64,000 bases of DNA from Bordetella genomosp. 4. GTDB taxonomy: Bacteria > Pseudomonadota > Gammaproteobacteria > Burkholderiales > Burkholderiaceae_B. The stretch is from contig NZ_NEVQ01000022.1 of assembly GCF_002261185.1 (NCBI RefSeq), positions 1 to 64,000 on the forward strand, in the 5' to 3' direction. A program made the position numbers and the translations under genes. The notes under the pieces were generated by a model. It searched no databases and was not told the DNA's origin. It saw only the letters and a program-made list of their open reading frames with translations. Below are positions 43,167-52,394 of this stretch, piece by piece. Positions within the stretch are counted from its first letter, which is position 1. Each line of letters begins with the position of its first letter.

Positions 43167-45353
43167 ATGACCACCCATATCCGTCCCCTGCTGGTCGAAC
43201 TGCTGACCGAAGAACTCCCGCCCAAGGCCCTGCAAAAACTCGGCCAGGCTTTTGCCGAAGGCATACGCGCCGCGCTGGACAAGCATGGCCTGCTCGCCGC
43301 CGGCAACCAGACCACCGCGTTCTCCACGCCGCGCCGTTTGGCCGTGCGCCTGTCGCAGGTGGTCGAGCAAGCCCCTGATCAGGACTACGCCGAAAAGCTG
43401 ATGCCCGTGAAAATCGGCCTGGATGCCGACGGCAAGCCCACCCCCGCGCTGGCGAAAAAACTGGCCGCCAAAGGCCTGGAAAACATCGATCCAGCCACGC
43501 TGGCCCGCGAATCCGACGGCAAACAAGACTATCTGATCGCTCGCGGCACCGCACCGGGCGCCAAGCTCGCCGACGGTCTGCAAGAGGGGCTGCAAGCCGC
43601 AATCGACGGCCTGCCTATCCCGAAGGTCATGCGCTACCAGTTGGCCGATGGCGTCACGACCGTGAAATTCGTGCGGCCTGCGCACAGCCTGATCGCGCTG
43701 CATGGCGCGGACATCGTGCCGATCTCCGCATTGGGCCTGACTGCCGGCCGTAGCACGCTGGGCCACCGCTTCATGGCCAATGGGCCGATAGAGATCGCTG
43801 AGGCCGACGCATACGAGAATACCCTGGCCGAACAAGGCCGCGTGATCGCTTCGTTCGAAAGCCGCCGCGCCGACATTGCCCAGCAATTGCAGGACCATGC
43901 GAAACGCCTGGCCGCCGTGCTGGAAACCACATCGGATTCGAACTCAGCTCAAGGCGATCAAGGAATCCTGGGCAGCGACCCAGAAGTCGCCGCACTGCTG
44001 GATGAAGTCACCGCCCTGGTCGAGCACCCCACCGTGTACGAGGGTCAGTTTGACGAGCAATTCCTGCAAGTCCCGCAGGAATGCCTGATCCTGACCATGC
44101 GGCTCAATCAAAAATACTTCCCGCTGTTCGATCCGGCCACCGGCAAGCTGACGCATCGTTTCCTGATCGTCAGCAACATGCACACGGACAACCCGGTCAA
44201 CATCATCGAAGGCAATCAGCGCGTGGTGCGCCCCCGCCTGGCTGACGCACAGTTCTTCTTTGACACCGATCGCAAAACGCCGTTGGCTGCACGTGTCGAG
44301 CAACTGGGCAGCATCGTGTATCACAACAAACTGGGTACGCAGCTCGAACGCGTAGAGCGCGTGCGTGCGATTGCCCGGGGCGTAGCCAAGCAGCTCGGCA
44401 GTGATGTCTCGGCTGCGGACCGCGCCGCCTTGCTGGCCAAAGCCGACCTGGGCACCAATATGGTGGGCGAGTTCCCCGAGCTGCAAGGCATCATGGGGGC
44501 TTACTACGCCGCTGGCGATGGCGAGCCAGCATCGGTCGTCCAGGCGCTGCGCGATCAATATCGCATTCGCCTGGATGCGCCTGTCGACGCCGATGGCATT
44601 ACGGCCGCGATCCTGTTCATCGCCGAGCGCGCCGAGACGCTGATCGGTATCTGGGGCATCGGCCTGGCGCCGACAGGCGAACGCGATCCGTTCGGCCTGC
44701 GCCGTGCGGCACTGGGCGTGATCAGCGCCTTTGAACAGTTGGCCGCAGGCAACTGGCTGGCCGCCAGCGCCGATGGTCCGCTGTCGCTGAACAGCCTGCT
44801 GACCCTGGCCGCGGAAACCTTCCCGGCAGGCAAGATCCCCGCCGACACCCTGGCGGAAGTCCGTACGTTCATCTACGAACGCTATCGCAACCAGCTGGCG
44901 GGCGAATTCGATCGCAACGCCGTCGATGCCGTCATCGCCCTGGCGCCGCCGCTGCACCAGGTCGCCGCCCGCGTCCGTGCCGTCACCGCATTCGGCCAAT
45001 TGCCCGAGGCAGCGAGCCTGGCTGCCGCCAACAAGCGTATCGGCAACCTGCTCAAAAAGGCCGAAGGCGATATCGGCGCGGTCGATACGGCCCGCCTGAC
45101 CGAGCCCGCGGAGCAAGCCTTGGCAGCATCCGTGGCAACGCTGCGTCCACAGGCCGAGGCCCAGTTGCAAGCCGGCGATTTCGCCGGCAGCCTCAGCACG
45201 CTGGCGCAAGCCCGCCAACCCGTCGACGCGTTCTTTGCCGATGTCATGGTCATGGCAGAAGACCCAGCCGTGCGCGCCAACCGCTTGGCCTTGCTCTCGC
45301 AATTGCACGGCCTGATGAACCAGGTCGCCGACATTTCCAGGCTGGCACAGTGA
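43167..45353 (+). CDS. glyS: Glycyl-tRNA synthetase beta subunit
   Basis: tRNA-recognition subunit partner of GlyQ. 728 aa, slightly longer than the E. coli protein (689). LLVELLTEELPPKALQKLGQAFAEGI opens it and FFADVMVMAEDPAVRANRLALLSQLHGLM closes the anticodon-binding part. The extra length includes a polar stretch near 255-275 (TTSDSNSAQGDQGILGSDP), which looks like a surface insertion. Directly follows glyQ without a gap. Its last bases overlap gmhB. Confidence 0.97.
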   Translation: MTTHIRPLLVELLTEELPPKALQKLGQAFAEGIRAALDKHGLLAAGNQTTAFSTPRRLAVRLSQVVEQAPDQDYAEKLMPVKIGLDADGKPTPALAKKLAAKGLENIDPATLARESDGKQDYLIARGTAPGAKLADGLQEGLQAAIDGLPIPKVMRYQLADGVTTVKFVRPAHSLIALHGADIVPISALGLTAGRSTLGHRFMANGPIEIAEADAYENTLAEQGRVIASFESRRADIAQQLQDHAKRLAAVLETTSDSNSAQGDQGILGSDPEVAALLDEVTALVEHPTVYEGQFDEQFLQVPQECLILTMRLNQKYFPLFDPATGKLTHRFLIVSNMHTDNPVNIIEGNQRVVRPRLADAQFFFDTDRKTPLAARVEQLGSIVYHNKLGTQLERVERVRAIARGVAKQLGSDVSAADRAALLAKADLGTNMVGEFPELQGIMGAYYAAGDGEPASVVQALRDQYRIRLDAPVDADGITAAILFIAERAETLIGIWGIGLAPTGERDPFGLRRAALGVISAFEQLAAGNWLAASADGPLSLNSLLTLAAETFPAGKIPADTLAEVRTFIYERYRNQLAGEFDRNAVDAVIALAPPLHQVAARVRAVTAFGQLPEAASLAAANKRIGNLLKKAEGDIGAVDTARLTEPAEQALAASVATLRPQAEAQLQAGDFAGSLSTLAQARQPVDAFFADVMVMAEDPAVRANRLALLSQLHGLMNQVADISRLAQ

Positions 45354-45886
45354 AGCTGATCATTCTCGACCGCGATGGCGTCATCAATCAGGACAGTGAC
45401 GCCTTTATCAAAAACCCCGATGAGTGGATCGCCCTGCCGGGCAGCCTGGCGGCGATCGCCCGCCTGTCTCAGGCTGGCTATACCGTCACGGTGGCCACCA
45501 ATCAATCAGGTCTGGCGCGCGGCTTGTTCGATACCCCCACGCTCAATGCCATCCATGCCAAGCTGTACCGCGAGGTCGCCCAGGCAGGCGGGCTGGTCGA
45601 TTCCATTTTCCTGTGTCCGCACGGGCCGCAAGACGGCTGCTCATGCCGCAAGCCCCTGCCCGGCATGTACCACGACATTGCGCGCCGCTACGACGCGGAT
45701 CTGACCGGCGTCCCTGCAGTGGGCGACTCGCTGCGCGATTTGCAGGCCGCCTCGGCCGCTGGGTGCACACCCTGGCTGGTGCTGACCGGCAACGGCCCCA
45801 AGACACAACAAGGCGAATTACCGCCCGGCACACGCATCGCCGCCGATCTCTCGGCGGTGGCCGACGCCTTGTTGCAGGAAGCTTGA
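45350..45886 (+). CDS. gmhB: D-glycero-D-manno-heptose 1,7-bisphosphate 7-phosphatase
   Basis: Removes the 7-phosphate in ADP-heptose synthesis for lipopolysaccharide core. 178 aa, HAD fold: LDRDGVINQDSD with Asp7 and Asp9, TNQSGLARGLF, and a zinc loop CPHGPQDGCSCRKPLPGMY that is diagnostic for GmhB. GTG start overlapping the glyS stop (GTGA). GTCCCTGCAGTGGGCGACSLR-type motif IV (VGDSLRDLQAA) is present. Next gene 3 bp away, so glyQ-glyS-gmhB-plsC form one unit. Confidence 0.95.
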   Translation: MKLIILDRDGVINQDSDAFIKNPDEWIALPGSLAAIARLSQAGYTVTVATNQSGLARGLFDTPTLNAIHAKLYREVAQAGGLVDSIFLCPHGPQDGCSCRKPLPGMYHDIARRYDADLTGVPAVGDSLRDLQAASAAGCTPWLVLTGNGPKTQQGELPPGTRIAADLSAVADALLQEA

Positions 45887-45889
45887 GCC

Positions 45890-46627
45890 ATGGCCTGGTT
45901 GCGTTCGCTGTTGTACATGGTGTTTTTGATCGTCACGGTCATCCCCTACGCTTTTGCATGCCTGCTGTGGGCGCCGTTGCCGCTGCACTGGCGCTACAAA
46001 CTCACCGTCGGCTGGCCACGCCTGGCAATTTGGGGCGCGCGCTTTTTCTGCGGGATCCGCTGGCAGGTCAAAGGCGCAGAAAACCTGCCCGATGGCCCCG
46101 CCGTGCTGCTGTCCAAGCACCAGTCGGCTTGGGAAACGCTGTTTTTCCCGGCTCACATGCCGCGTGAGGTCTGTTTCGTCTACAAAAAAGAACTGCACAT
46201 GGTGCCGTTCTTCGGCTGGGGCCTGGCGTTGTTGCGCATGATCCCTATTGACCGTTCCAAGGGCCGGGACGCCTTTGAACAAGTCATCAAACAGGGCCAG
46301 CAGCGCATGGACGAAGGCCGCTGGCCGCTGCTCTTTCCCGAAGGCACGCGCGTGCCGCCCGGGAAAACCGCGCGCTTCAAAATGGGCGGTGCCCTGTTGG
46401 CCTCGCGTACTGGTGCGGCCGTGATTCCCGTCGCCCACAACGCGGGCGAATGCTGGCGCCGCAATGCTTTCGTCAAGCGCCCTGGCCTCATCACCCTGTC
46501 CATCGGACCCACGATAGAATCACAGGGTCTCACCCCCGAAGAGCTCAACGCCAAAGTGCAGGCGTGGATCGAAGGGGAAATGCGTCAACTCAACCCCGAA
46601 AGGTATGCCCAAGAACGGTCAGCTTGA
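45890..46627 (+). CDS. plsC: 1-acyl-sn-glycerol-3-phosphate acyltransferase
   Basis: Makes phosphatidic acid from lysophosphatidic acid at the inner membrane. 245 aa. Two hydrophobic segments lie near 5-30. The catalytic motif is SKHQSAWET: His77 followed at the fifth position by Glu82, where the textbook motif has Asp; this H-X4-E form is, as far as I recall, common in betaproteobacterial PlsC. FPEGTRVPPG supplies the substrate motif. Starts 3 bp after gmhB and overlaps the following gene by 23 bp. Confidence 0.93.
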   Translation: MAWLRSLLYMVFLIVTVIPYAFACLLWAPLPLHWRYKLTVGWPRLAIWGARFFCGIRWQVKGAENLPDGPAVLLSKHQSAWETLFFPAHMPREVCFVYKKELHMVPFFGWGLALLRMIPIDRSKGRDAFEQVIKQGQQRMDEGRWPLLFPEGTRVPPGKTARFKMGGALLASRTGAAVIPVAHNAGECWRRNAFVKRPGLITLSIGPTIESQGLTPEELNAKVQAWIEGEMRQLNPERYAQERSA

Positions 46628-47594
46628 ACTTCTGTTCTCCCAGCCTGTAGCGTCTGCCGCAACTACGCCGGGCAGTGAACCGCTGCAGGCTCCCAGTGCT
46701 GATGCCGTCTTATCGGGCGTTCCGGGGCGATCTAAAGGCCTCACGCCATCGGCAGAGGTTCTGACACCGCCTGTCGCCCCGAAGATCAATCCTCCCTCCC
46801 GACCGGGCGTCACCATCATCGCCACGCCCTGTCCGGATCCCCTGCCCCCGGGCGCCCGCTGGCGCGAAGTCGCCACGGAACAGCAAACCATAGGCTTTGT
46901 CCTGCTGCGCTCACGCCGGCGCAGTATCGGCTTTGTCATCGCTGATGATGGCCTGCGTGTCACCGCGCCCAATTGGGTCACGCTCACGCAGATCGACGAC
47001 GCGGTGCGGGAAAAATCGCGCTGGATCCTCGCCAAGTTGCGGGATTGGCAGGCTCGCAAAGAACAACTCGCGATGTCCGAGACGCGCTGGCAGGCCGGCG
47101 GCGAGCTGCCGTATCTGGGTAAACGCATCGTACTGGGGTTGAACGCGGAAAACCGCCAGGCCCAGTTCTCCAGCGACGTCGATGCACCGAACGACGGCGA
47201 CACATTGTGGCTGGCATTGCCTGCCCACGCAGATTCCTCGCGCATCCGCGATGCCGCGCAGGCGTGGTTGCAACAACGCGCAGGCACTTTGTTCGGCGCC
47301 CGCCTGGCGCACTTTCTGCAGATCAGCGGCCTGAAGATCCGCCGCTGGCGTTTGTCTGCTGCGGCAACCCGATGGGGCTCATGCACCAGCGATGGCAACA
47401 TCATGCTGAACTGGCGCCTGATCCATTTTGCGCCAGCCATCATTGATTACGTCATTGCGCATGAGCTTGCTCATCTGCGCGAAATGAACCACAGTCAGGA
47501 TTTCTGGGCGGAAGTCGGCCAGATTCTGCCCGGCTTCGAAGAAGCCAAAAACGTGCTGCGGCGGCACGATCCCAAAACGCTGCCTCAGTTTTAG
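46605..47594 (+). CDS. YgjP-like zinc metallopeptidase (M48/DUF45)
   Basis: 329 aa. The zinc motif is H286-E-L-A-H290 in IAHELAHLREMNHSQDFW, with the third ligand expected in NHSQDFW. Before it, RRWRLSAAATRWGSCTSDGNIMLNWRLIH is the strongly conserved YgjP/SprT-like region. The first 80 residues are Pro/Ala/Ser-rich and not conserved in length, so a later start is possible; I keep ATG 46605 because MPKNGQLELLF is sensible and overlaps plsC. The role is unknown; relatives are soluble putative peptidases. Confidence 0.85.
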   Translation: MPKNGQLELLFSQPVASAATTPGSEPLQAPSADAVLSGVPGRSKGLTPSAEVLTPPVAPKINPPSRPGVTIIATPCPDPLPPGARWREVATEQQTIGFVLLRSRRRSIGFVIADDGLRVTAPNWVTLTQIDDAVREKSRWILAKLRDWQARKEQLAMSETRWQAGGELPYLGKRIVLGLNAENRQAQFSSDVDAPNDGDTLWLALPAHADSSRIRDAAQAWLQQRAGTLFGARLAHFLQISGLKIRRWRLSAAATRWGSCTSDGNIMLNWRLIHFAPAIIDYVIAHELAHLREMNHSQDFWAEVGQILPGFEEAKNVLRRHDPKTLPQF

Positions 47595-47605
47595 GCCACG
47601 CCCTC

Positions 47606-48532
47606 ATGGAACTGCGCCAGCTACGCTATTTCGTCAAAGTGGCCGAATATGGCAGCATGGGCCGTGCCGCAGCAGACCTGGGCGTAGTCACCTCTGCCCT
47701 CAGCCAACAGATCAGCCGCCTGGAAAGCGAACTCTCCACCCGTTTGCTCACCCGCACCTCGAGCGGCGTCGTCCCGACCGATGCGGGGGTGGCCTTTCTG
47801 CGTCAGGCTCAACTGGCCCTGCGCCACGCCGATGGCGCCGCGCGGGCCGCCAAGGCCGCCCGCTTGATCGGCGAAGTCAGCCTGGGGCTGCCCGCAACAA
47901 CAGCATCAATATTGGCCGTGCCGTTTTTGCAGGCCATGCGAGAGCGCTATCCCGATGTGCGCGTACATCTGGTCGAAAGCCTGTCCGGCTATCTGAGCGC
48001 CATGCTGAACGCACGGCAGCTAGATCTGGCCGTCGTTTTCCGCACCGAAACCGCGCGACGCTGGAGCACGCTGCCGCTCATCGATGAACGGCTGTTCCTG
48101 ATCGCTCCGCCCGACATGCCCGGTCTGCCCCCTGAGGGGCCAGTGCGTTTGCGCGATATCGCCAATCTGCCGCTGCTCATGCCTAGCACCAGCCATGGCT
48201 TGCGGGCGCAGGTTGACGCATCCTTTGCGCGCCTGCGCATGGAGTTCAACCTCGCTGCCGAAATCGATGGCCTGGACGTGCTGATGGATCTGGTGCGCAA
48301 TGGCTTTGGCGCCACCATTCAACCCGGGGCCGCCATCGTACGGCTGCGCGGCGAGCCCCTGGCCGTGCGTCAAATCACAGACCGTCATCTGCGGCGCACC
48401 AATCTGCTGGCTAGCGTCTCCGACGACGAGCTCTCGCCTGCCGCCTTGGCGGCCCGCGTTTTGCTGGCCCAAACCGTCGAAAACCTCGTTCGGGCAGGCA
48501 CGTGGCCCGGGGCGACTCTTCACAAATCGTGA
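47606..48532 (+). CDS. LysR-family regulator, probably of the tcu genes
   Basis: 308 aa. HTH block LRQLRYFVKVAEYGSMGRAAADLGVVTSALSQQISRLESEL, effector domain from about 90 (GEVSLGLPATTASILAVPFLQ). It lies just upstream of tcuAB in the same direction, 86 bp before tcuA, and is of the type called TcuR, which responds to tricarballylate or citrate-like acids. The assignment rests on position and general form. Confidence 0.88.
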   Translation: MELRQLRYFVKVAEYGSMGRAAADLGVVTSALSQQISRLESELSTRLLTRTSSGVVPTDAGVAFLRQAQLALRHADGAARAAKAARLIGEVSLGLPATTASILAVPFLQAMRERYPDVRVHLVESLSGYLSAMLNARQLDLAVVFRTETARRWSTLPLIDERLFLIAPPDMPGLPPEGPVRLRDIANLPLLMPSTSHGLRAQVDASFARLRMEFNLAAEIDGLDVLMDLVRNGFGATIQPGAAIVRLRGEPLAVRQITDRHLRRTNLLASVSDDELSPAALAARVLLAQTVENLVRAGTWPGATLHKS

Positions 48533-48618
48533 ACGACCGTTGACGATCGTAGGCTAGCGCGCGCCTCTGGCACGCCCCTATAGTGCAGGCTGATTACACA
48601 AGCCTACACACCCATCCC

Positions 48619-50034
48619 ATGATTGACGTATTGGTTATTGGCGGCGGCAACGCCGCCCTGTGCGCTGCCCTGATGGCGCGCGAAGCCGGCGCCAGCGTGC
48701 TGCTGCTGGAGGCCGCGCCCAAAGCCTGGCGTGGCGGCAACTCACAGCACACGCGTAATCTGCGCTGCATGCACGATGCACCTCAGGACGTCCTGGTAGA
48801 AGCCTATCCCGAAGAAGAGTTCTGGCAAGACCTGCTGAAAGTCACGGGCGGCATCACCAATGAACACCTGGCCCGGCTTGTCATCCGCGAATCTTCGACC
48901 TGTCGGGACTGGATGCGCAAACATGGCGTGAATTTTCAGCCGCCATTGTCCGGCGCGCTGCACGTTGCCCGCACCAACGCCTTTTTCATGGGCGGCGGCA
49001 AGGCGCTCGTCAACGCCTACTATCGCAGCGCCGAGGCACTCGGCGTGCAGATCCGCTACGACGCGCCAGTCGATTCGCTGGAACTGGATAACGGCCGTTT
49101 CGTCGCGGCCCGCATCGGCGACGAGCGCATCACCGCGCGCAGCTGTGTCCTGGCCGCCGGGGGCTTCGAATCCAACCGCGAATGGCTGCGCGAAGCCTGG
49201 GGGCAGAACGAACGCGGCGAATGGCCTGCCGACAATTTCCTGATTCGCGGCACGCGTTTCAACATGGGCGTGCTGTTGAAATTCATGATCGACGCTGGCG
49301 CCGACACCATCGGCGATCCTTCGCAATCGCACTGCGTCGCCATCGACGCACGCGCCCCGCTGTATGACGGCGGCATCTGTACCCGCATCGACTGCGTCTC
49401 GCTGGGCGTAGTGGTCAACCGCGAGGCGCAGCGTTTCTATGACGAAGGCGAAGACTTCTGGCCCAAGCGCTATGCCATCTGGGGCCGCCTCACCGCCATG
49501 CAGCCCGGACAGATCGCCTATTCCATCATTGACGCCAAAGCCATCGGCCGATTCATGCCGCCGGTGTTTCCGGGCGTTCAGGCCGACACCCTGCCTGAGC
49601 TGGCGCGCAAACTCGGCCTGGACGAAGCCCAGTTCATGCGCACCCTATCCGACTACAACGCGGCGTGCCGCGTCGGCACATTCGATCACACCAAACTCGA
49701 CGACTGCCATACCGAAGGCGTGCAGCCGGCCAAGACCCACTGGGCTCGCCCACTGGATACGGCCCCATACTATGGCTACGCCCTGCGTCCCGGCATCACG
49801 TTTACTTATCTGGGATTGAAAGTCGACGACACGGCCGCCGTCCGTTTCAACGATCAGCCGAGCGACAACCTGTTTGTCGCGGGCGAAATGATGGCCGGCA
49901 ATGTGCTGGGCAAAGGCTATACCGCCGGCGTCGGCATGTCGATCGGCACCGCCTTTGGCCGCATCGCCGGCACGCGCGCAGCCGCATCGGCACTGGCGCA
50001 ACGGAACACAGGAGCACAACGTGAAGCAGCTTGA
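48619..50034 (+). CDS. tcuA: FAD-dependent tricarballylate dehydrogenase-like protein
   Basis: Oxidises tricarballylate to cis-aconitate in Salmonella. 471 aa, near the known 467. Rossmann motif [28 protein letters not shown] at 4-31, then [17 protein letters not shown] typical of TcuA/CobZ, and the C-terminal FAD block [22 protein letters not shown] 48619 is chosen because the Rossmann fold starts at residue 4; a frame from 48583 adds 12 residues. It overlaps tcuB. Fumarate reductase-like flavoproteins are the nearest alternative, but the TcuB partner argues for Tcu. Confidence 0.9.
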   Translation: MIDVLVIGGGNAALCAALMAREAGASVLLLEAAPKAWRGGNSQHTRNLRCMHDAPQDVLVEAYPEEEFWQDLLKVTGGITNEHLARLVIRESSTCRDWMRKHGVNFQPPLSGALHVARTNAFFMGGGKALVNAYYRSAEALGVQIRYDAPVDSLELDNGRFVAARIGDERITARSCVLAAGGFESNREWLREAWGQNERGEWPADNFLIRGTRFNMGVLLKFMIDAGADTIGDPSQSHCVAIDARAPLYDGGICTRIDCVSLGVVVNREAQRFYDEGEDFWPKRYAIWGRLTAMQPGQIAYSIIDAKAIGRFMPPVFPGVQADTLPELARKLGLDEAQFMRTLSDYNAACRVGTFDHTKLDDCHTEGVQPAKTHWARPLDTAPYYGYALRPGITFTYLGLKVDDTAAVRFNDQPSDNLFVAGEMMAGNVLGKGYTAGVGMSIGTAFGRIAGTRAAASALAQRNTGAQREAA

Positions 50035-51283
50035 AGCGCTCGTTCATCAAGCGCGCGAGACACTGCCGCCCGCGACGGCCACCACCTCTCAGATGGCACG
50101 CAACGGCATCAACTCATCCGCAACCATGACAGAACAACCCGTGCAATGGCACGCCAAAGGCACGGCGATCACGCCGGCGGCCTTGAGCGAGGACGAAACC
50201 GAAGTCGCGCGTGTCATGCAGATCTGCAATGCCTGCCGCTACTGCGAAGGCTTCTGCGCGGTATTTCCCGCGATGACGCGCCGGCTGGAGTTCGGCAAAG
50301 CCGACATCAACTACCTGGCCAATCTTTGCCACAACTGCGGCGCCTGTCTGCACGCGTGTCAATACGCGCCGCCTCATGAGTTTGCCGTCAACGTGCCGCA
50401 GGCCATGGCCAAAGTCCGTGTGCAAACCTATAGCGACTACGCCTGGCCTAGCGCGTTGGGCAAGCTGTACAAGAAAAATGGATTGACGCTATCCATCGCG
50501 GCTGCGGGGGCATTGGCGCTATTCTTGGTGCTCACTGTCGCCATCACCGGCGGCCTCTTGCATGAGCCGCTCGCCGGTAATTTCTACGCCATCTTCCCGC
50601 ACAACACCTTGGCATTGATGTTCGGCCTGGTGTTCGTATTCGCGATCATCGCACTCGGCATAGGCGTCACGCGTTTCTGGCGCGATGTCTCACCCGGCAC
50701 CGCCAGTGGCGCAGCAGTCGCCGAGGCCACTCACGATGCGCTACGGCTGAAGTACCTCGATGGCGGACACGGCAAAGGCTGCAACAACGCCGACGACGCG
50801 TTTACCTTGCTGCGCCGGCGCTTTCACCACCTGACGTTCTACGGTTTCATGCTGTGTTTCGCCGCCACCAGCGTCGCCACGCTCTACCACTATGCATTTG
50901 GTTGGGAAGCGCCCTATCCCTATTTCAGCCTGCCTGTGCTGCTGGGCACAGTCGGAGGCATCGGCCTACTGATCGGGCCGGCGGGCTTGCTCTGGCTGAA
51001 TCTTCGACGCCATCCTCTGCAAGGCGATGCGGCGCAAAAGCCCATGGATCGCGGTTTTATCGCCCTGCTATTTCTGACCAGCCTGACCGGCCTGCTGCTG
51101 CTGGCGCTGCGTGAAACCAGCGCAATGGGGCTCTTTCTCGCCATCCATCTGGGCGTAGTGATGGCGCTGTTCCTGACCCTGCCCTACGGGAAATTTGCGC
51201 ATGGCATCTATCGTTGCGCATCCCTGTTGAAATGGTCCATCGAAAAACGGCAACCCGACAATTTGAAACTAGGATCTGACTAA
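50021..51283 (+). CDS. tcuB: Tricarballylate utilisation protein B (membrane Fe-S protein)
   Basis: Reoxidises TcuA flavin and passes electrons to the membrane quinone pool. 420 aa from GTG 50021, which has GGAG six bases upstream; ATG 50126 is the alternative (385 aa). Two iron-sulfur Cys clusters, [11 protein letters not shown] and [11 protein letters not shown], lie near 68-78 and 106-117, followed by at least five hydrophobic segments with histidines ([19 protein letters not shown]) that could hold heme. Overlaps the tcuA end by 14 bp. Confidence 0.9.
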   Translation: MKQLEALVHQARETLPPATATTSQMARNGINSSATMTEQPVQWHAKGTAITPAALSEDETEVARVMQICNACRYCEGFCAVFPAMTRRLEFGKADINYLANLCHNCGACLHACQYAPPHEFAVNVPQAMAKVRVQTYSDYAWPSALGKLYKKNGLTLSIAAAGALALFLVLTVAITGGLLHEPLAGNFYAIFPHNTLALMFGLVFVFAIIALGIGVTRFWRDVSPGTASGAAVAEATHDALRLKYLDGGHGKGCNNADDAFTLLRRRFHHLTFYGFMLCFAATSVATLYHYAFGWEAPYPYFSLPVLLGTVGGIGLLIGPAGLLWLNLRRHPLQGDAAQKPMDRGFIALLFLTSLTGLLLLALRETSAMGLFLAIHLGVVMALFLTLPYGKFAHGIYRCASLLKWSIEKRQPDNLKLGSD

Positions 51284-51302
51284 CAAAGCGTTCGAGATAG
51301 CA

Positions 51303-51346
51303 CGGGGATTCGTTTTTGCCCTTTAACGGGCAATCCCGAATCCCCG
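51303..51346 (+). other. Two-part hairpin between tcuB and the Bug gene
   Basis: Outer stem CGGGGATTCG/CGAATCCCCG (10 bp, perfect) and inner stem TTGCCC/GGGCAA. It starts 19 bp after the tcuB stop and lies 31 bp before the Bug ATG. No T-run follows. A processing or stabilising stem that raises the receptor level relative to tcuAB is a likely role. Confidence 0.5.
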
Positions 51347-51377
51347 CGTCAATTCGACACCGAAAACGGAGACACAC

Positions 51378-52355
51378 ATGAAAAATTTCCTGACCCAGGC
51401 AGCCTGTGCGCTGGCGCTGACGGCAGCCGCCAGCATCCTGCCTGCCGCCGCACAGACCTTTCCCACGCGTCCAATCACGCTGATCGTGCCGCACTCTGCC
51501 GGAGGCACTTCCGATATCCTGGCTCGTACGGTCGCAGCTGAAGCCGCAAAGATCCTCGGCCAAAGCATCATCGTCGAAAACAAAGGTGGCGCCAACGGAT
51601 CGATTGCCGCGAAAACTGTCGCCACCGCGGACCCCGATGGCTACACCTTGCTGCTCGCCACCGCCAGCACGCACGGCATCAATCCCGCGTTGTACAAGAA
51701 TCTGAACTACGACGCGATCAAGGACTTTACCCCCGTGACCCTGTTGGCCACCGTGCCCAACGTGCTGGTCGTCAACAAGGAAATCCGCGCCACCAACGTC
51801 CAGGGATTGATCGCCGAGATCAAGGCCAATAGCAACGCGTTCAATATGGGATCAGCCGGTGCAGGCACGCCAGGACATCTGGCCGGAGAAATGTTCAAGC
51901 AACGTGCGGGCCTGGAATTTGTCCACGTCCCCTACAAGGGCGGCAGCCCAGCGCTGGCCGATTTGATCGGCGGTCAAGTGCAATTCATGTTCACGACCAT
52001 TCCCGGCGCCATGCCTCACATCAAGGCCAATACCTTGCGTGCGCTGGCAGTCACTTCGCCCCGCCGCTCGCCGGCGCTGCCTGATCTGCCCACGATGGCC
52101 GAATCCGGCTTGCCTGGATTCCAGGCGATTTCCTGGCATGGCGTGGTCGCCCCGGCCGGCACGCCCGCGGCCACCATCGACACCCTGAACCAGGCTCTGG
52201 CCAAAGCCCTGGCCACGCCCGAAGTACGGCAACGCCTCATGGAAGAAGGCGCCGAAGCGGCCGGCCTGGGTTCCAAGGAATTCGGAACCTTCATCCAGCA
52301 GGAAATCGACACCTGGGCCAAGGCAGTCAAAGCATCCGGCGCGACGGCCAATTAA
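51378..52355 (+). CDS. Bug/TctC-family periplasmic solute receptor
   Basis: 325 aa. Signal peptide MKNFLTQAACALALTAAASILPAAAQ, Bug motif PITLIVPHSAGGTSDILARTVAAEAAKILGQ, and FVHVPYKGGSPALADLIGGQVQFMFTT. Follows tcuB on the plus strand, so the ligand may be tricarballylate or citrate. In Salmonella the third tcu gene is an MFS permease (tcuC); here a receptor takes that place and no membrane transporter is present in the locus. Convergent with the IgaA-like gene, 39 bp apart. Confidence 0.93.
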   Translation: MKNFLTQAACALALTAAASILPAAAQTFPTRPITLIVPHSAGGTSDILARTVAAEAAKILGQSIIVENKGGANGSIAAKTVATADPDGYTLLLATASTHGINPALYKNLNYDAIKDFTPVTLLATVPNVLVVNKEIRATNVQGLIAEIKANSNAFNMGSAGAGTPGHLAGEMFKQRAGLEFVHVPYKGGSPALADLIGGQVQFMFTTIPGAMPHIKANTLRALAVTSPRRSPALPDLPTMAESGLPGFQAISWHGVVAPAGTPAATIDTLNQALAKALATPEVRQRLMEEGAEAAGLGSKEFGTFIQQEIDTWAKAVKASGATAN

Positions 52356-52394
52356 TGGTCAAACCCGCGATGCAGCGATAACGCACGCCGACAC

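Noticed and set aside
48619-50034. TcuA as a fumarate reductase flavoprotein
   Set aside because: The adjacent TcuB-type Fe-S membrane protein and the [11 protein letters not shown] block fit TcuA/CobZ better.
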